From the NCBI GenBank assembly GCA_900618425.1, contig UZAN01039705.1:52240-116239 (forward strand): DNA of 64,000 nt, in the 5' to 3' direction. Below, one piece after another: positions 21,723 through 33,275 of the stretch (positions are counted from its first letter, which is position 1; each line of letters opens with the position of its first letter). The DNA is from Echinostoma caproni (Eukaryota; Platyhelminthes; Trematoda; Plagiorchiida; Echinostomatidae). The notes beneath the pieces are model-generated. The model was not told the DNA's origin. It ran no database searches and saw nothing but the letters and a program-made list of their open reading frames with translations. Position numbers and translations under genes: made by a program.

Positions 21723-23644
21723 AGACGAAAACACACTGCTGAGTAGATTTTAGCTGCGGTTCATTCGAACTTTTACCTGACGAAACTGTTTGAAATGGGA
21801 TTGAATGATCACAACTTACAAGCCCATCTACACGCCCTCCTGAATCGTTTGTGTATGTTAGAAGTGGGGAAGCCAGTCTTTCCTGTTACGCTTTCGTTGC
21901 TTGTGAAAAACAGGTTGCAATTATCAGCCACTGCAGGATGGACTTAGTGGACTCAGCGCGCCAGATCTGAGTTTTTGGGAAACATGTGAGTAGCTCAAAA
22001 TCCCATTCCCGACCAAGCAAGGAGCAGATCGGTTCAACCGCGAAAAAATCGCAAACAACGTTTTTTGAAATTGGACTGGAACGAATGGTTTAAGGAATAA
22101 CCTGGTGACTCAGAAGTAGTTCAGAGATAATGTGAAACTGCTATTCTTGAAACATCCAACTCGGTCCAGAGAAAAAACATGTATTGCCGTTTTAGCTTGC
22201 ATAATGAATGAACACTAAATAATCAACCTATTCGGGCACAAGTTTAAACTAAAATTGGTAAACCGTCCTTCGCACTGCAAAAGTCCACCGGTTTCGTTTA
22301 ATTTGTCTTTCTACCTTAATAAATGTACATGTATTATAAGAAAATCTAAAAGAATTAACCATAGTCAACTTTCTTTAACTCACGAAAAACCGTATTTAGC
22401 AAGATGTGAGTTCATTGATATTTGAGGGGCGAACGAACAAATTTAAATGAAATATGATCGTTTATTAGTAAAAAAAGCAAGGATTGTCATTTGATCACTG
22501 AATTAGGAATATTCATTCGAGGCTATAACAAGTGCTCAAAGCACTGTTCTTCGCTTGCAACACATTCACCAATTCTCTTTATTAGATTCATACGTTCCTC
22601 ACTGACCTCTTCAAGAGGGATGTCTAACAATGTAGTTTTAATTTTTTTTTCTGATTGTTTTGCAAATCCGGCTGAGCACGGTAACCAACAGAGTTCAATT
22701 GCTTCAATGAGAAAAATAGTCTAACGGGGTCAAATCTGGAGACCTGAACGACCAGGGCACAACTACAACTCGTCCGATCCATTTTTATGGAAATATTTTG
22801 TCAAGCGAAGTTATCATAGCCCTCTAATAATGCACAACTGCACCAATCTACTGAAAATAAATCCTGTCTTTGCCCTGGATCAAATGATTGAATATAGTGC
22901 TTGACCAGCGTTGAAGGTAACTGTAGCTAGGTTGTCCCATTACCAGGACAATCAAAGAATTATGGACCTTGTAGTATAATATTATCAATCCCAAGCCAAA
23001 TAAAATTCGTGGAATTGTAATCTTTTTGTTTTTATTATAACGCATGGGTTCTTTTGAACCCAGTGAACATGATTTGTTTCTTTCATTAGTCCTTCCATGA
23101 AGGGAGAAAACTACCTCATTAGTCAACGGTTGCTGTGTTAGCGGGATGCATTTAAACCAATCCGCAAATGTCATAGGTTTCAACCAATCCGGTTCCTTCA
23201 TCGCTACCGCATTGAAAAAAATGTATATGGGTGGAATGAAAGACGGGACAACACTCGCTGTGTGGTTGAATAACTGGGCGAAAGCTGCCGAGAGCTGGGG
23301 TTTGGAGATACAAGTACTTTTACATTATTCTTCAATTCCTTCCTTGTTATTGTCTACTTCATTGGCCTATTTGTTTATCGAAAAGTCAAACTTGACGCCT
23401 TGAGGCAAACCAAATGCACTTTCTATACGTCCGCTAACTGTATCCTGCAATGGCTGCCAATTGTGACCTGTTTCTCACAAGCAACAAAAGGGAACAAAAA
23501 GGGCCTGCTTCCCCACTACAAACACACCCAAACGATTCAGGAGAGCGTGCAAACGAGCTTGCGCATTGTGACCACTCATTTCCATCTATTTGAGTAAAAA
23601 TCAAATGACCCGCAGCTAAAAACTACTCAGAAGTCTGTTTCGTC
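21723..23644 (-). mobile_element. Mariner-superfamily DD41D element with long TIRs
   Basis: The two ends are inverted copies of each other. Left, 21723-21950, reads agacgaaa, tgagtag, ttttagctgcgg, cctcctgaatcgttt and gtggggaagc. The reverse complement of 23430-23644 gives the same blocks in the same order with point differences. TA lies immediately outside both ends (21721-21722 and 23645-23646), as expected for the target duplication of this superfamily. A minus-strand transposase relic starts next to the right repeat. Between the transposase end and the left repeat, 21960-22520 shows nothing recognised. An alternative reading is two nested copies inserted in opposite orientation. Confidence 0.75.
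22523..23310 (-). pseudogene. DD41D mariner-type transposase relic
   Basis: From right to left, the minus strand gives a helix-turn-helix segment (SSRQLSPSYSTTQRVL) and HPY.FFNAVAMKEPD. Then NEVVFSLHGRTN stands in place of DEA.F.LNG.VN, followed by ILFGLGLI, a degenerate IGAVVHY in place of QQDGAPPHY, KWIGR, and FRSPDLTPLDYF. After a frameshift come SEERMNLIKRI and FEHLL before a stop at 22523. Counting from the lost second catalytic position to the final Asp gives 41 residues, the DD41D spacing. The first Asp is Asn and the second is Ile, and three in-frame stops lie between, so the protein is inactive. Confidence 0.82.
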
Positions 23645-23949
23645 TAAGTGAAACCTATGATGTTACCAAGGCTAGCGCGAGACAGACTATTTTTCGTAGA
23701 TATTCGATACAGCCTAGGACTCGTTGTTTGGGTTTGGTGAATTGGGTTATACTATGCTATGAGTTTTGGTTTGTTGTGTCCCTGTTCGGTTCTTGATATT
23801 GTGCTCCTCATTGATTACACAGTCGTTGCGTAATGTTTATCTATTCTGACTTACCGACTGAATGGGTTAGTCGAACTGAGTGCCTCCAGGAGCAGACTGG
23901 ACCACTACCGCTACCTTTGGGTGATGGATTCGGATTTTAGTGAATAGTG

Positions 23950-25560
23950 GTTGCGCAGTCATTTCAAAGTTGACACCTCGTTCAGGCCGTCGTAGTGCAA
24001 GTGTTTTTGGGTAGGGCAGTATATAGCTGGTTAGCCCTTCTTATGTACCCGTGGGTCCCAGTCTAGGCCCGGAATAGCGCACACCACCATCGACTGATCT
24101 TGTGGTCCTAGGTAGTCACAGTCAATGAACAAAATTGACCTTAGTGTTGTTGTAGGCTTGTAGGTAATGATAACACCTACAGAGATAATGGTCCGATATC
24201 TAGTTTCTCCTAGCCTATGGATACATGGTAGTTGGAGTTTCGGTTTCTTCTCTTCATCGTCGGTTTTTCTTTTCCCCTTTAAGACCTGATTTGGCGGAAG
24301 ATTTGGTTGATAATTTGTACGGCATAACCGGAATAGACGGATCCGTTCAAAATGACGAAGATTCTTTGTGTTGTAATATGTCAGCATAGCCAAAACAGAG
24401 TGCGCGCAAGCATTCTCGGGTAACCAATGGAATGATTACAATTGTATTCCAGTACCTGACGTGTCGTGTTCGGTTTCCTGTAAATGGTGGTTCCCAAGTT
24501 TCAGACTGGATCTCATACGATGAACACGTTGAAGGAAGGGAGTCTCGTGTAGATTTTCTCCTTGTTTACTTCACCCTGTGCAGATAATCACGTTTGGTTA
24601 TTGCTGCTGGTCTCATCAAAAAGATGTAGACCAAATATCTGATCCAAAGATTAGGACGGTAATTTTAAAATGCTTTTGTTTTGAGTTGTTTCCTCACAGC
24701 ATTAACCAGTCGTGATGAGATTGGTGATCCTCTTGGAGTGCTATTAACTTGTTAATATTCCTTCCTGTCAAACTGTACGTATGTTTTCGGTGCAGAGATC
24801 ATCCAGTTCCATAAGTTCGGTCACTGACAACGGTGTATTTTATGGAAAACGAGGATCATCTCTCTGTGTGCTCTCCCTGGCTAGTGGCGCCAGTATGTTT
24901 GTAAATAACGATAGGACATCAAAGAACACAGTTTTCTGATTTGGTCTTATCATCATTTCTTTTCTTTTGTTCATAAGTGTAGCAGAACTTTTGATGGAAC
25001 TTTTTTCTGAAATAGATGGGAGCAACAAATAGAATATATGTCAGACTAGCAGGTAGTTGCGGACGTTGACAAAGAAATGATTGTACGCAATGGTATACCA
25101 GTCTTCTCCACCTTCGGTAGTCCGTAGATTCATAGGATAGGACTCTCTGTATGTTCTATAGTTTTGCATTGTTTTCTCTGAGTTTGTTGTTTATCTTGTT
25201 TTTGTTAACATTTCTGGTTAATCCGTTTCATAGATTTGTTTCAGGGTTTCCCATAACTGACTGATTTGTCTACTCAGATTCTCTCTTTACTCTAGTTTGT
25301 CTAGTACCTCAGTCGCGTTATCCCTATCCCTGGGTGAAATGATGGTATATTGATTTCTTCCTTTGCTTCTAATGTTATAATCTAAGAGGACGGTAGTCGA
25401 TAGGCCTCTTTCTGGCAGATTTTTCTTGTGAATTGTCATCACCTTCTCCAGCCAGTGGACATTGTCGAAGTCTGGCTTTAACTGAGGTAATGAATACGGT
25501 GGACTTAGATTTCCTACAGTTGTTATTCAGTCCTTTCAGCAAACCCGATGTTGCTCTTGG
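23950..25560 (-). mobile_element. Penelope-like element relic, minus strand
   Basis: Read on the minus strand from 25560: an N-terminal block (...DRDNATEVLDKLE, the PLE DKGNATVV.D.. motif), then IYGLPKVEKTGIPLRTII at about 25125 and TVFFDVLSLFTNI (RT motif A region) at about 24930. YQQVNSTPRGSPIS (motif B) and LWIRYLVY in place of WIRYVDD follow at about 24600. At 24031-24393 lies the pre-nuclease block ETRYRTIISVGVIITYKPTT and LRSILF, then SMVVCAIPG. The GIY-YIG core beyond is too decayed to follow. The catalytic aspartates of motif C are lost, and several frameshifts and stops are present. This is an older copy than the one at 9.3 kb. Confidence 0.78.
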
Positions 25561-26097
25561 GGCAAACTGATATGTTGAGAGATCACTGATTAATTTGGCT
25601 TGCTCATGTTTGATCCTTCCGGTTCACTGATGTGGAAGTTGTTATAGCATTGTTGATATTAAGTCTCCAATAATCACGCTATGATTGCAAACAGAAAACA
25701 GATGGTAGATGAAAATATGTTTGCTTTGAGTTCATTCTCAAGCCATTACAATCTCATATGCAAAAAGATAGGCGGAGATTGAATGGCCTAGGTCACATGC
25801 TGTTAGTTAACGAATGAAAGTTTTCCTTCTAGTATTCATTCTCTTGCATGAACAGGCTAAATAACCAGTAACAGTTGATTCGGATCCTCACTTCGCTTCT
25901 GTGTGACGCAATGCTCTTTCGTTCAGGGGAACTCTGTTTCGTTCACATAATTCTAACTGTAACAAGCTGATGATGATAACCTCGGACTTCGCTAGCGTTA
26001 TATTTGACCAGCCTTGAATTTGGGTTGTGTGACAAAGCACACGGTGTCCGGTGCTGAGGAAATGTACGAAACCTAAGCATGATTTCCATATGTATAT
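25561..26097. other. Unassigned stretch
   Basis: No supported gene or repeat. A minus-strand open frame of 89 codons at 25888-26157 overlaps the R repeat and is not considered coding. Confidence 0.45.
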
Positions 26098-26350
26098 ATA
26101 CAGGTATTGACCAAATTCGTGCAACATCCTGATTTTTACAATATTTTTTCCTATCAATGCTTCATTTTTCCAGCTTCATTCAGCGGATTGAACAAAACAT
26201 TGCCCCACATTAAAGGCAACATGGCTGATATAATACCGACTTATGTCTTTGCTTCATACAGGTATCGTACTTTCATCTCGTCTGCAGTCGCTTTAGCATG
26301 GAGTTCACCAAGTTGACTGTCAAACAGAATTTGCAACTTTCCTCCAACAC
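26098..26350 (-). repeat. Dispersed repeat family R, copy 2 (contiguous)
   Basis: This copy runs without the extra 120 bases found in copy 1. In the family's orientation it reads GGKLQILFDSQLGELHAKAT, then DEMKVRYLYEAKT, a stop, and ISAMLPLMWGN, FNPLNEAGKMKH. That looks like decayed protein sequence. On the opposite strand it also shares VQHPDF and LPHI with copy 1. The family is unknown to me. Confidence 0.65.
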
Positions 26351-27296
26351 AACAAATACCATTACCACTGAAGACCAATTTCGAGGTAGCTAACTTATCC
26401 CTGTTGGTGATGCAGGGTTAACGTTTTCGATTAAATTAAAATCTCAGCGTCTACGCGGTAACTGAATAAATTCAACATTGAAATTGACTGCTCCAGAGTC
26501 TTTAAAATTATGAAAAAGTAATATTTAACTAGGTTTAACGGTTTTTTACTACAAACCTCAAGCGAGAAGGTACACCAAAATTCATGTGAGAAAAATATCA
26601 CTCCCCAAATGCATGATTGGTGTGTGCAGGAGATCAATAACATGGCATTTGCTAATTACTTCTGTTCAATCTTATCAGGCGAGATAAACAAAAATCTTCT
26701 TTTGACAGGTAAAACGAAATTCATTCGAAAAACAGCTTTGCAGATCAGTGTTCAGCTTATGTGAAATTACTCGTGGGACACTAGCGAGGTAAACCCATTG
26801 CCAGATAGACGGGAGAGGCGATTTTAAATTGTAGTTAAAATCAAATACATCCTTTTCTTTGTAAGGAAAAGTCAATTGTTGAATACCTTGTGTCACAATT
26901 TGTACACGGCAATCGTAAATGACAACAAATAGTAAGAAAGCAACCAAAATCCAGCAGAAGTGAGAATTTCTTGGTTTCATGCTGATCCACCGATTGGTCT
27001 GATGGTTGCATCCCTTCTACGTCTCAAAATTGCAAAACAAGCTAAGTGAACAAATGCAAAACACGCAAAGCACGCAAACAAATTGTCTGTGTTGAACAAA
27101 GCAAAACAAGGCAAATTCCTCACCCAGAACCTCACTTGATGTTCGCATCATGCAAACAACGCCAAAAGGAACCACAACCCGGGCGCCCTCGGTCATTTCA
27201 GCAGCCTGTAAATATCACAACCGTTCATTCATTTTGGGACCGATTGTGAAAGGAGTCTAATTGATAAATTCAAACTAACCCCTGCATCAAATTACT

Positions 27297-27331
27297 CAAA
27301 GCAAAACAAAGTTGGTCTTTGTTTTGTTTTG
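27297..27331. repeat. 15-bp-arm hairpin
   Basis: The arm caaagcaaaacaaag (27297-27311) pairs with ctttgttttgttttg (27317-27331) at 14 of 15 positions around a five-base loop. It lies in a CAAA-rich tract, so it may arise from base composition. Confidence 0.8.
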
Positions 27332-27569
27332 TTTTTTATTTCGCCCACAATCAAGTTGGTTGTGAGCGTGTGTGGGAGAACTGAGGAGTTGATCAGTCCG
27401 GAACATCAATAACAACTCCCGGACAAAAATACTCACCAATGGAAACCGATCTCATTTCCATAACACCTCAGGTTAGCCAGTAAATTGGAGGTCGGTACTA
27501 GTGGATCGAAAGTGCTCTAGGATTCCCACAACTTTGCTTGTTGGACGCGAACAAATTAGGCAGGTAAAT

Positions 27570-27587
27570 AACAACAACAACAACAAC
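27570..27587 (+). repeat. (AAC)6 microsatellite
   Basis: Six perfect AAC units followed by an interrupted extension. Confidence 0.95.
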
Positions 27588-28048
27588 GATGACAACAACA
27601 AAATCGAATTCAAGAATGACTGATTGTACTGATGTCATTCTACCATCAAATGTTTGGGATTTCAGCGAGTTGGATTGAGTGCATCAATTTCCTCAGCAGT
27701 TGATAGCTATGTGCGTAACTTGTATCGATGTGACAATAGAAACGGTATCCTACGGGCTTGTTTTCATTGATTCTTTCACTGGCTAACTGTATCTCATTCA
27801 TGGTTACGGTTAGAAGGTGTTGGGTAAAAAGATCAACGTGTCTGATAGCAGTATGTTTGAGTTTCTTGATGCCTGTATGGGTTACTGAGAATGATTAGAT
27901 TGTAATCTGTTCACAAGACCATGGATCAATGGGTTGGGAAGAGCGATGGATTCACACGCGGCCTCTGATAGCAGTTATAGCGTTATCCAGTTAAATTCCT
28001 ATCACTTTGGCCTGATTTGTTTTCAACCATTTTCTCTTTTTTGTACAG

Positions 28049-28246
28049 ATTGGACCAAAAGAGTTGTACGTATCCCGAGCATGACACAGATGGACAACCC
28101 TACTTTCAGTTGCCGTTTGGCGTGAGACTGACCGGATACCTCAAAATCAATGTAAACCAATGGAGCTACGTCGGATTGTCACAAATTGTGGTGAAACCCT
28201 ACTTGTCGTGGCTGATCATGGTAGATAAGCAGAATGAAATTCTAGG
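28049..28246 (+). CDS. Internal exon, unknown (possibly extracellular) protein
   Basis: The exon lies between a strong acceptor (ttttctcttttttgtacag) and a strong donor (CTAGG|GTAAGA). It is exactly 198 nt, phase 2 to phase 2, so it could be skipped or duplicated without a frame change. It encodes CTYPEHDTDGQPYFQLPFGV, then GYLKINVNQWSYVGL. The order P.F...P...(15)...W..V resembles the first lobe of ANF-receptor-type ligand-binding domains (metabotropic glutamate receptors, receptor guanylate cyclases), but this is a visual resemblance only. A similar exon lies at 54443. No neighbouring exon was found within several kilobases; a LINE relic begins 360 bases downstream. Confidence 0.45.
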
Positions 28247-28609
28247 GTAAGATAACAGATAAAGTGATTTATTCTCAATAGGAGCATCGTTCCTCGTCCG
28301 TCATTAGAAGATCAGGCTGAGTGATCGTGTTATCGAGTCAGGTGCTGATTCCTCAGGTCCAATATGCTTCACACCAATCGCAGTATCCAATATGCTGTTG
28401 TGGAACAAATTTGTAAGTTGTTACTAAGCAAAATCCTTTACTGATAACGATTCCCATCAAGGATGAAACATATGTGACCAAACACGTAAAGTGTGTGGTA
28501 GGTTTATGATTCAATGATGTATAGGATGTCAGAGAATCATATGAACCCCAATATTTGCTTAACTAGTATTTAATATTATTTGTATTCTTTGCTCTACTTT
28601 TGGGCTCCC

Positions 28610-29031
28610 TTTCTCATGATTCTGAAATCGATTGTTACAAATTTGATCGGGTTAATCACCAAAAATTGTTACAAAATCTCTACAATTATGGCATTCGAGA
28701 TTTTGTGTTTGATTGAATTAGAGCATTCCTCGAACAGCGGACCATATCAGTTCGTGTTTCCATATCCGGATCTATCAATACCACTCGCGGTGTTTCACAA
28801 GAGTCCGTACTTGGTCGTCGTCTGTTCCTCGCACTCAAAAATGATCCACCGAATGTGTTAGGTCCAAAAACAAATCTGTTTACAGACGACGCCAAAATCT
28901 GGATTACAGTACCCTAGGGCTCTCTAACACTTCACGAATCCCTTAACGCAGCTTAGCAATGGTCTATGGAGAACGACATTGAATTTAATGTTTCTAAATG
29001 TAAAGCCCTATCCATACTTCACAGTGAAGAA
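28610..29031 (+). pseudogene. LINE reverse transcriptase relic (Jockey superfamily)
   Basis: One frame reads KFDRVNHQKLLQNLYNYGIR (motif A region, Ala lost), then a stop in place of Trp, IRAFLEQRT.SVRV, GVSQESVLGR.LFLALKNDPP (motif B), LFTDDAKIWI (motif C, F/YADD as FTDD), a stop, LHESLNAA, another stop, QWS..NDIEFNVSKCKAL. The order and spacing are those of non-LTR RTs. Endonuclease and C-terminus are absent, so this is an internal fragment. It differs from the CR1-like LINE at 10.6 kb and the element at 47.2 kb. Confidence 0.82.
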
Positions 29032-29062
29032 GAAGAACATGTTCTAAGAGAACATGTTCTTC
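29032..29062. repeat. Perfect 14-bp hairpin
   Basis: gaagaacatgttct (29032-29045) and its exact reverse complement (29049-29062) are separated by three bases, directly at the end of the LINE RT relic. Confidence 0.9.
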
Positions 29063-29317
29063 GTGTTTTCTACTTGAAAGTTCACTCCTCCTAAAAAGTG
29101 AGTGCCATCCAATTAGGTTGTATATTCTAGCCAATGCAAGTATTCAAAATAGCCTAACTACTTTCATTTGGTGCTTAGTGAATAAGCCAATTATCAAAAT
29201 TTCCCTAGCCTAAATGAATGGACATTTTTAGAAACAAATGACAATGGTTTTTTTAATGATGTACAGGTAACCGTCGTCGAAATCGAGAAATCGTACACTT
29301 TAATAAACAAACAGAAG

Positions 29318-29471
29318 CAAAAACATAAATGGATATTAGTAGAGATATTCTGTGTCTGATGTGGGACGGTATCCTGTTCTACCCCGTGAATGAGGCTCGA
29401 AACAATAAGAATTGAAAGGAACAAATGTGATGAAAATCAAGGTGCTACACTAGTTTTATCAACACCTGTAT
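29318..29471 (+). repeat. Dispersed repeat family R, copy 3 (partial)
   Basis: Only the 3' half of the family is kept (gaagcaaaaacataa, tgtctgatgtggga, ccgtgaatgaggct, and the cctgta end). Stops occur in the frame that is open in copies 1 and 2. Confidence 0.6.
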
Positions 29472-32400
29472 ACTGGATGAAATATTTTTAACCTTGTTCT
29501 TCAGCAATCTCATGTCAAACCAGACCATTAAGATTGACCAAAGTTGATGATAATGAAGATGATAGGACAACTGCCTACTGTGGAGAGAGGGCATAATTCC
29601 CAGTCGGTTTGATGGAATTGCGGGATGTAGAATTTTGACCAAGGGTTTCATGCCAGAAACAGCTGCCTGACTTCATTTGAGAATTCCAAACTACGATTTT
29701 TCCATTCTCAGAAATGACCTATCAGAACATGACAGACTCCTCCACGGTATCTTTGACGGCTGAAGTTCGACGTAATTTGACTCAGATTCTACCACACACT
29801 CACATAATGGTAATGATACCTTTAACATCAATGATTTGTGATCTGAATTAATGATGCGTGTAATAGCTGTATCTTGCTCTCATGAGTAATCTCTGACCGA
29901 AAACCACGTTCATTTTCCGAATTATACCAACATTGGTCCACCAAAATGGTACAGACAACCGGAGTTGATCGATGAATGTGTCGAGATAACCAGATTTGAT
30001 ATCTCGAAGCCAAGTAACGTTGCTCTTGTTTGGCAACTGATGACTGAACAAACTCAAAGATGATGTTCATATTTACGCAATTCTCTTGTACAATTTGGGA
30101 ATCAATAATCAATAAGTGTATAGCGCCTAGCTCATCTGAGGAATGACTGGCACACATACAATTTTGGTGCCAAGTTCAGAGCCAACGTTGGTGATATTAC
30201 TCAGTGCGGGGTTAATAGCATTCTGGGTTATTCAGTTCAGGAAATTCATAATCGACAACCGTTGAATTTCTCAGTACGATAATGAGTTATATCATCCTCG
30301 TACTGAGTGACCTTAATCTAATTGGTTCGATTATCGAAATTTTGAAGAAAAAATTGGGGTGGGGTTAAATGCACTTCGAGTAGTGTGGTTTAATATGATT
30401 AGAGGATAAAAATGATCTCAACCAAGTTATCATTTTCATGTTTCCCGTTAGAAATACGTCATATCGAATGCTTCTAGGAGGGGGGGGGGGCATGTTTTTT
30501 TTGCCCATGCGTATCAAGATTTGTATGAGCGTATGTCTAACGTTTTCTTTCGATTGAATTTCCCTCCCGAACAGTTCCTCTCGCACATCGTGATGCAACT
30601 CCAAGCATGATACTTGACAATATTCGGAATAGACACTGCATAAAAAATGTCAAAGGATAAGCGCGCTGACCAGGCAACGTTATCCGACAAGAGCGGAGTT
30701 TCGAATTTGAATTGTAGAGAGTAGTATACACCAAGGGTAACTGCAAATGATTTCATGCGGATAACCCAAACGTCACAATTCGCGTTTTTCATTATATCAA
30801 TATACTGTTTCTCTTCCTGAGGTAGCGCGGTATCAAGTCTAATCAGAATTAAACGCCAACGTTTCAACATTATCGGCCGACCACAATACAGCCTAAAAAC
30901 CTGCTTCCTCCTTTGAGATCCACCGATTTATTTATTATACTCTGATAATCTACACCGTCCTATAAGCAGAAAAACAATCTTATTCATGCGGTTTTACTGG
31001 AAAACTGCCGCAACTATTTTTAACGGATATTTGGAAACCCGGTGTGACGCTGCGTTACACGTTGTTTAGAAATAAAGGTTCAGCTTTCATCGATTTTAAT
31101 GCGTTGTATCGCTTATCCTCTTTCCGAATTTTGGACATTTGATGCGTTTAAGCAAACCTAACCTTTGAACAATAGGATTAATTATTACAGAAACTGAGCC
31201 ATATCACGTCATTCAGATAGTTAAATCAATGTACTGCTCCTAATAATACTACTGACACTGTGCTGACGAAAGACCCAATGAAAATTGTATCAAACAAATA
31301 AGTCCAAGAATGGCATCTAATGTCCGAGGTTGAATCTTTTTTTATAAAATCTATATTACTGCTTGAAAGCATACATCTTTCCGATTTTGAGATAACATGA
31401 GATGATTTCGGATTTCGTGCATGCATGATGCACCAGCTTGCGAAATTGAAAGAGTGGACTTCCGACATTAGAGCTGTGGTGGAATGCAAAGGTACACACG
31501 TTCATAGATAGTTTGTTAGCCATTAGTTTAGAAGTTACCACAAGTTCTGATCTGATGTAAAGATAACAACTTGTGAAGGTAGATTTTGATCATGCAATTA
31601 GATGTGTAACAAAGATTGAAATCAAGAACCGTGATTCGCACTTTAAATACACTGCTGTCGATTAGTGTTGTCTGGCATGAGGCACGCATTTCCAACCGAA
31701 TTAAATGAAGTATTGAGACATGCCAATAAGCCAGTCACATGGACTGTTGAAAAAGCCAACGCCCAAAAGGCTTTTCCATTGCAGTGCTCTGAAAAAGACT
31801 ATTAACTCCTGCCATGAATGAAATATTTTAGTTCCCTCTGTTTATTCCAGTTCCACCAAAATAGTAAGTAGAAATCTTTAAAGATAGCGTACTGATGAGG
31901 TTACATAGATTTAGGGTACGGATGGATTTTCCAGGAAAAGCGCTCCGGATTCGAGGTAATCATTGACAAGGACTTTAAATGTCTATTGTTCAGCAGGAGA
32001 GTAACGTGGTCCAAAGTCGTTTATAGTAGAAAAAAGGTTTGCAGAAAACAAGTTATTTATTACGTAGGTCACGATTGACATCGTAAGAATTGTTTCACAT
32101 TGCTTTTGACGAGTTTTTTGGCAAATACTAACGATGACAGGAGGTTGATGGCGACACATTTAAATAGGTAAATCAAAGTGGTTTTCCTAACCCAAATTTG
32201 GGACCAACTCTACTTGAACCAAAGTGCAATCTTCTGCTGACGTCCTCAGCGGGTTCCTCTCATTCTCGATTTTTTACGCGTACTAAAAGCCATTCAGAGC
32301 AGTAGTCATTGCTGTCAGACCAGTTTACAATCGTGGCTAACGCATCCCTGTGTTAGAACAATATGAAAATTTATAAAGAAAGCTAGCTAGCTAGCTCATT

Positions 32401-32935
32401 AAGTAAACAGATGTATCGTTTACCAAACTCATTCCTTCGGAAAATGTTCCAAAATCGGTCTCTGTTAACTGATCAATTTTGTATTTATCCCATTATGCAA
32501 TATTGAAAATCGGTCACTGTTACCATTCACGGGCGAAAAGCAACGTCTATTACATATTGTTGTTTGAAAAAGAAAGAACTACTTTCCTTGATTCAATCGG
32601 AGAATAGGTAGACGAACGTTGAAAGAAAAGTTTATTATAAAATGCTTACCTATTGAAAAAATGTAATAGCAAATCATGTCTGGGCAGGTAGGGGTCTTAG
32701 CAAGTATCAAAACAACGAGCAGTTCTGTTTGTTAAAGTCACTAAGCATAGAGTTAACCTATTTCTCTGGTATTTATGTGAAAGGATGCGTTAGACGTTTA
32801 AGACTTCAGTACTATGTGCCATCTTTATCTACCTATTCCCCATTGTTGCTTTGGTGAAATTCGATGACTCGTGTATATTTGAATAATTCCCATAAAACGT
32901 GTCATGAACGGATAATGATTTCCAAATGTTTTCAG
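29472..32935. other. Mostly unassigned stretch
   Basis: An eleven-G run lies at 30480-30490 and (AGCT)4 at 32381-32396. The minus strand of 30514-30890 is open for over 120 codons (MLKRWRLILIRLDTALPQEE...), with a possible acceptor just upstream and a possible GTGTAT donor about 60 codons in. I do not recognise it and rate it about 0.2 as an exon. Nothing else is supported. Confidence 0.4.
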
Positions 32936-33108
32936 TCAATAACAGAAATGCGCTGAACAACATCGAAAGTTTTCTCCAGTTCGAACTTACATCGGATGTC
33001 TACGAGGTGGCTCTCCCTAACCTACTTGTTGCTGGAGGTGCTCTTAAACAAGTTGAGACAAACCTTACACTGCTCGACCTGAGAAAGTTGCCCCACAGAC
33101 TCACCTAA
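32936..33108 (+). CDS. Candidate exon, unknown product
   Basis: The acceptor atttccaaatgttttcag precedes 56 open codons with coding-like composition (NNIESFLQFELTSDVYEVAL, then VAGGALKQVETNLTLLDL), with a heptad-like spacing of leucines that could be a short coiled coil. The frame ends in TAA at 33106. A second open frame, 33117-33275 (MNMEKVNFGNLSPP...), starts nine bases later in a frame shifted by one across an A-run. The pair may therefore be a single sequence broken by an indel, that is, a pseudogene or retrocopy. Family not recognised. Confidence 0.35.
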
Positions 33109-33275
33109 ATGAAAAAATGAACATGGAAAAGGTCAATTTCGGCAACTTGTCTCCTCCTTGCACTGAAACCGCCGGTGATGTAGATAACGCCTATCCAAGT
33201 TCGGTTTCCAGGAAGTGGAACTTACAGTCCTTATTAGTGACTGTACTAGACTTCCGGTGTGTGAGTCCAACTTGA

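Larger units (their letters stand above)
26351..28048. other. Mostly unassigned stretch
   Basis: A minus-strand open frame at 26675-26980 (101 codons) begins MKPRNSHFCWIL and has a 20-residue hydrophobic run near its start, like a signal anchor. No domain or splice partner supports it. The 27020-27330 part is unusually rich in CAAA/GCAAA motifs. Confidence 0.4.

Noticed and set aside
23146..23403. Plus-strand open frame that looks like a spliced exon ending at GTACTT
   Set aside because: The opposite strand encodes the helix-turn-helix and HPY block of the DD41D transposase in correct order, so the plus reading is a shadow.
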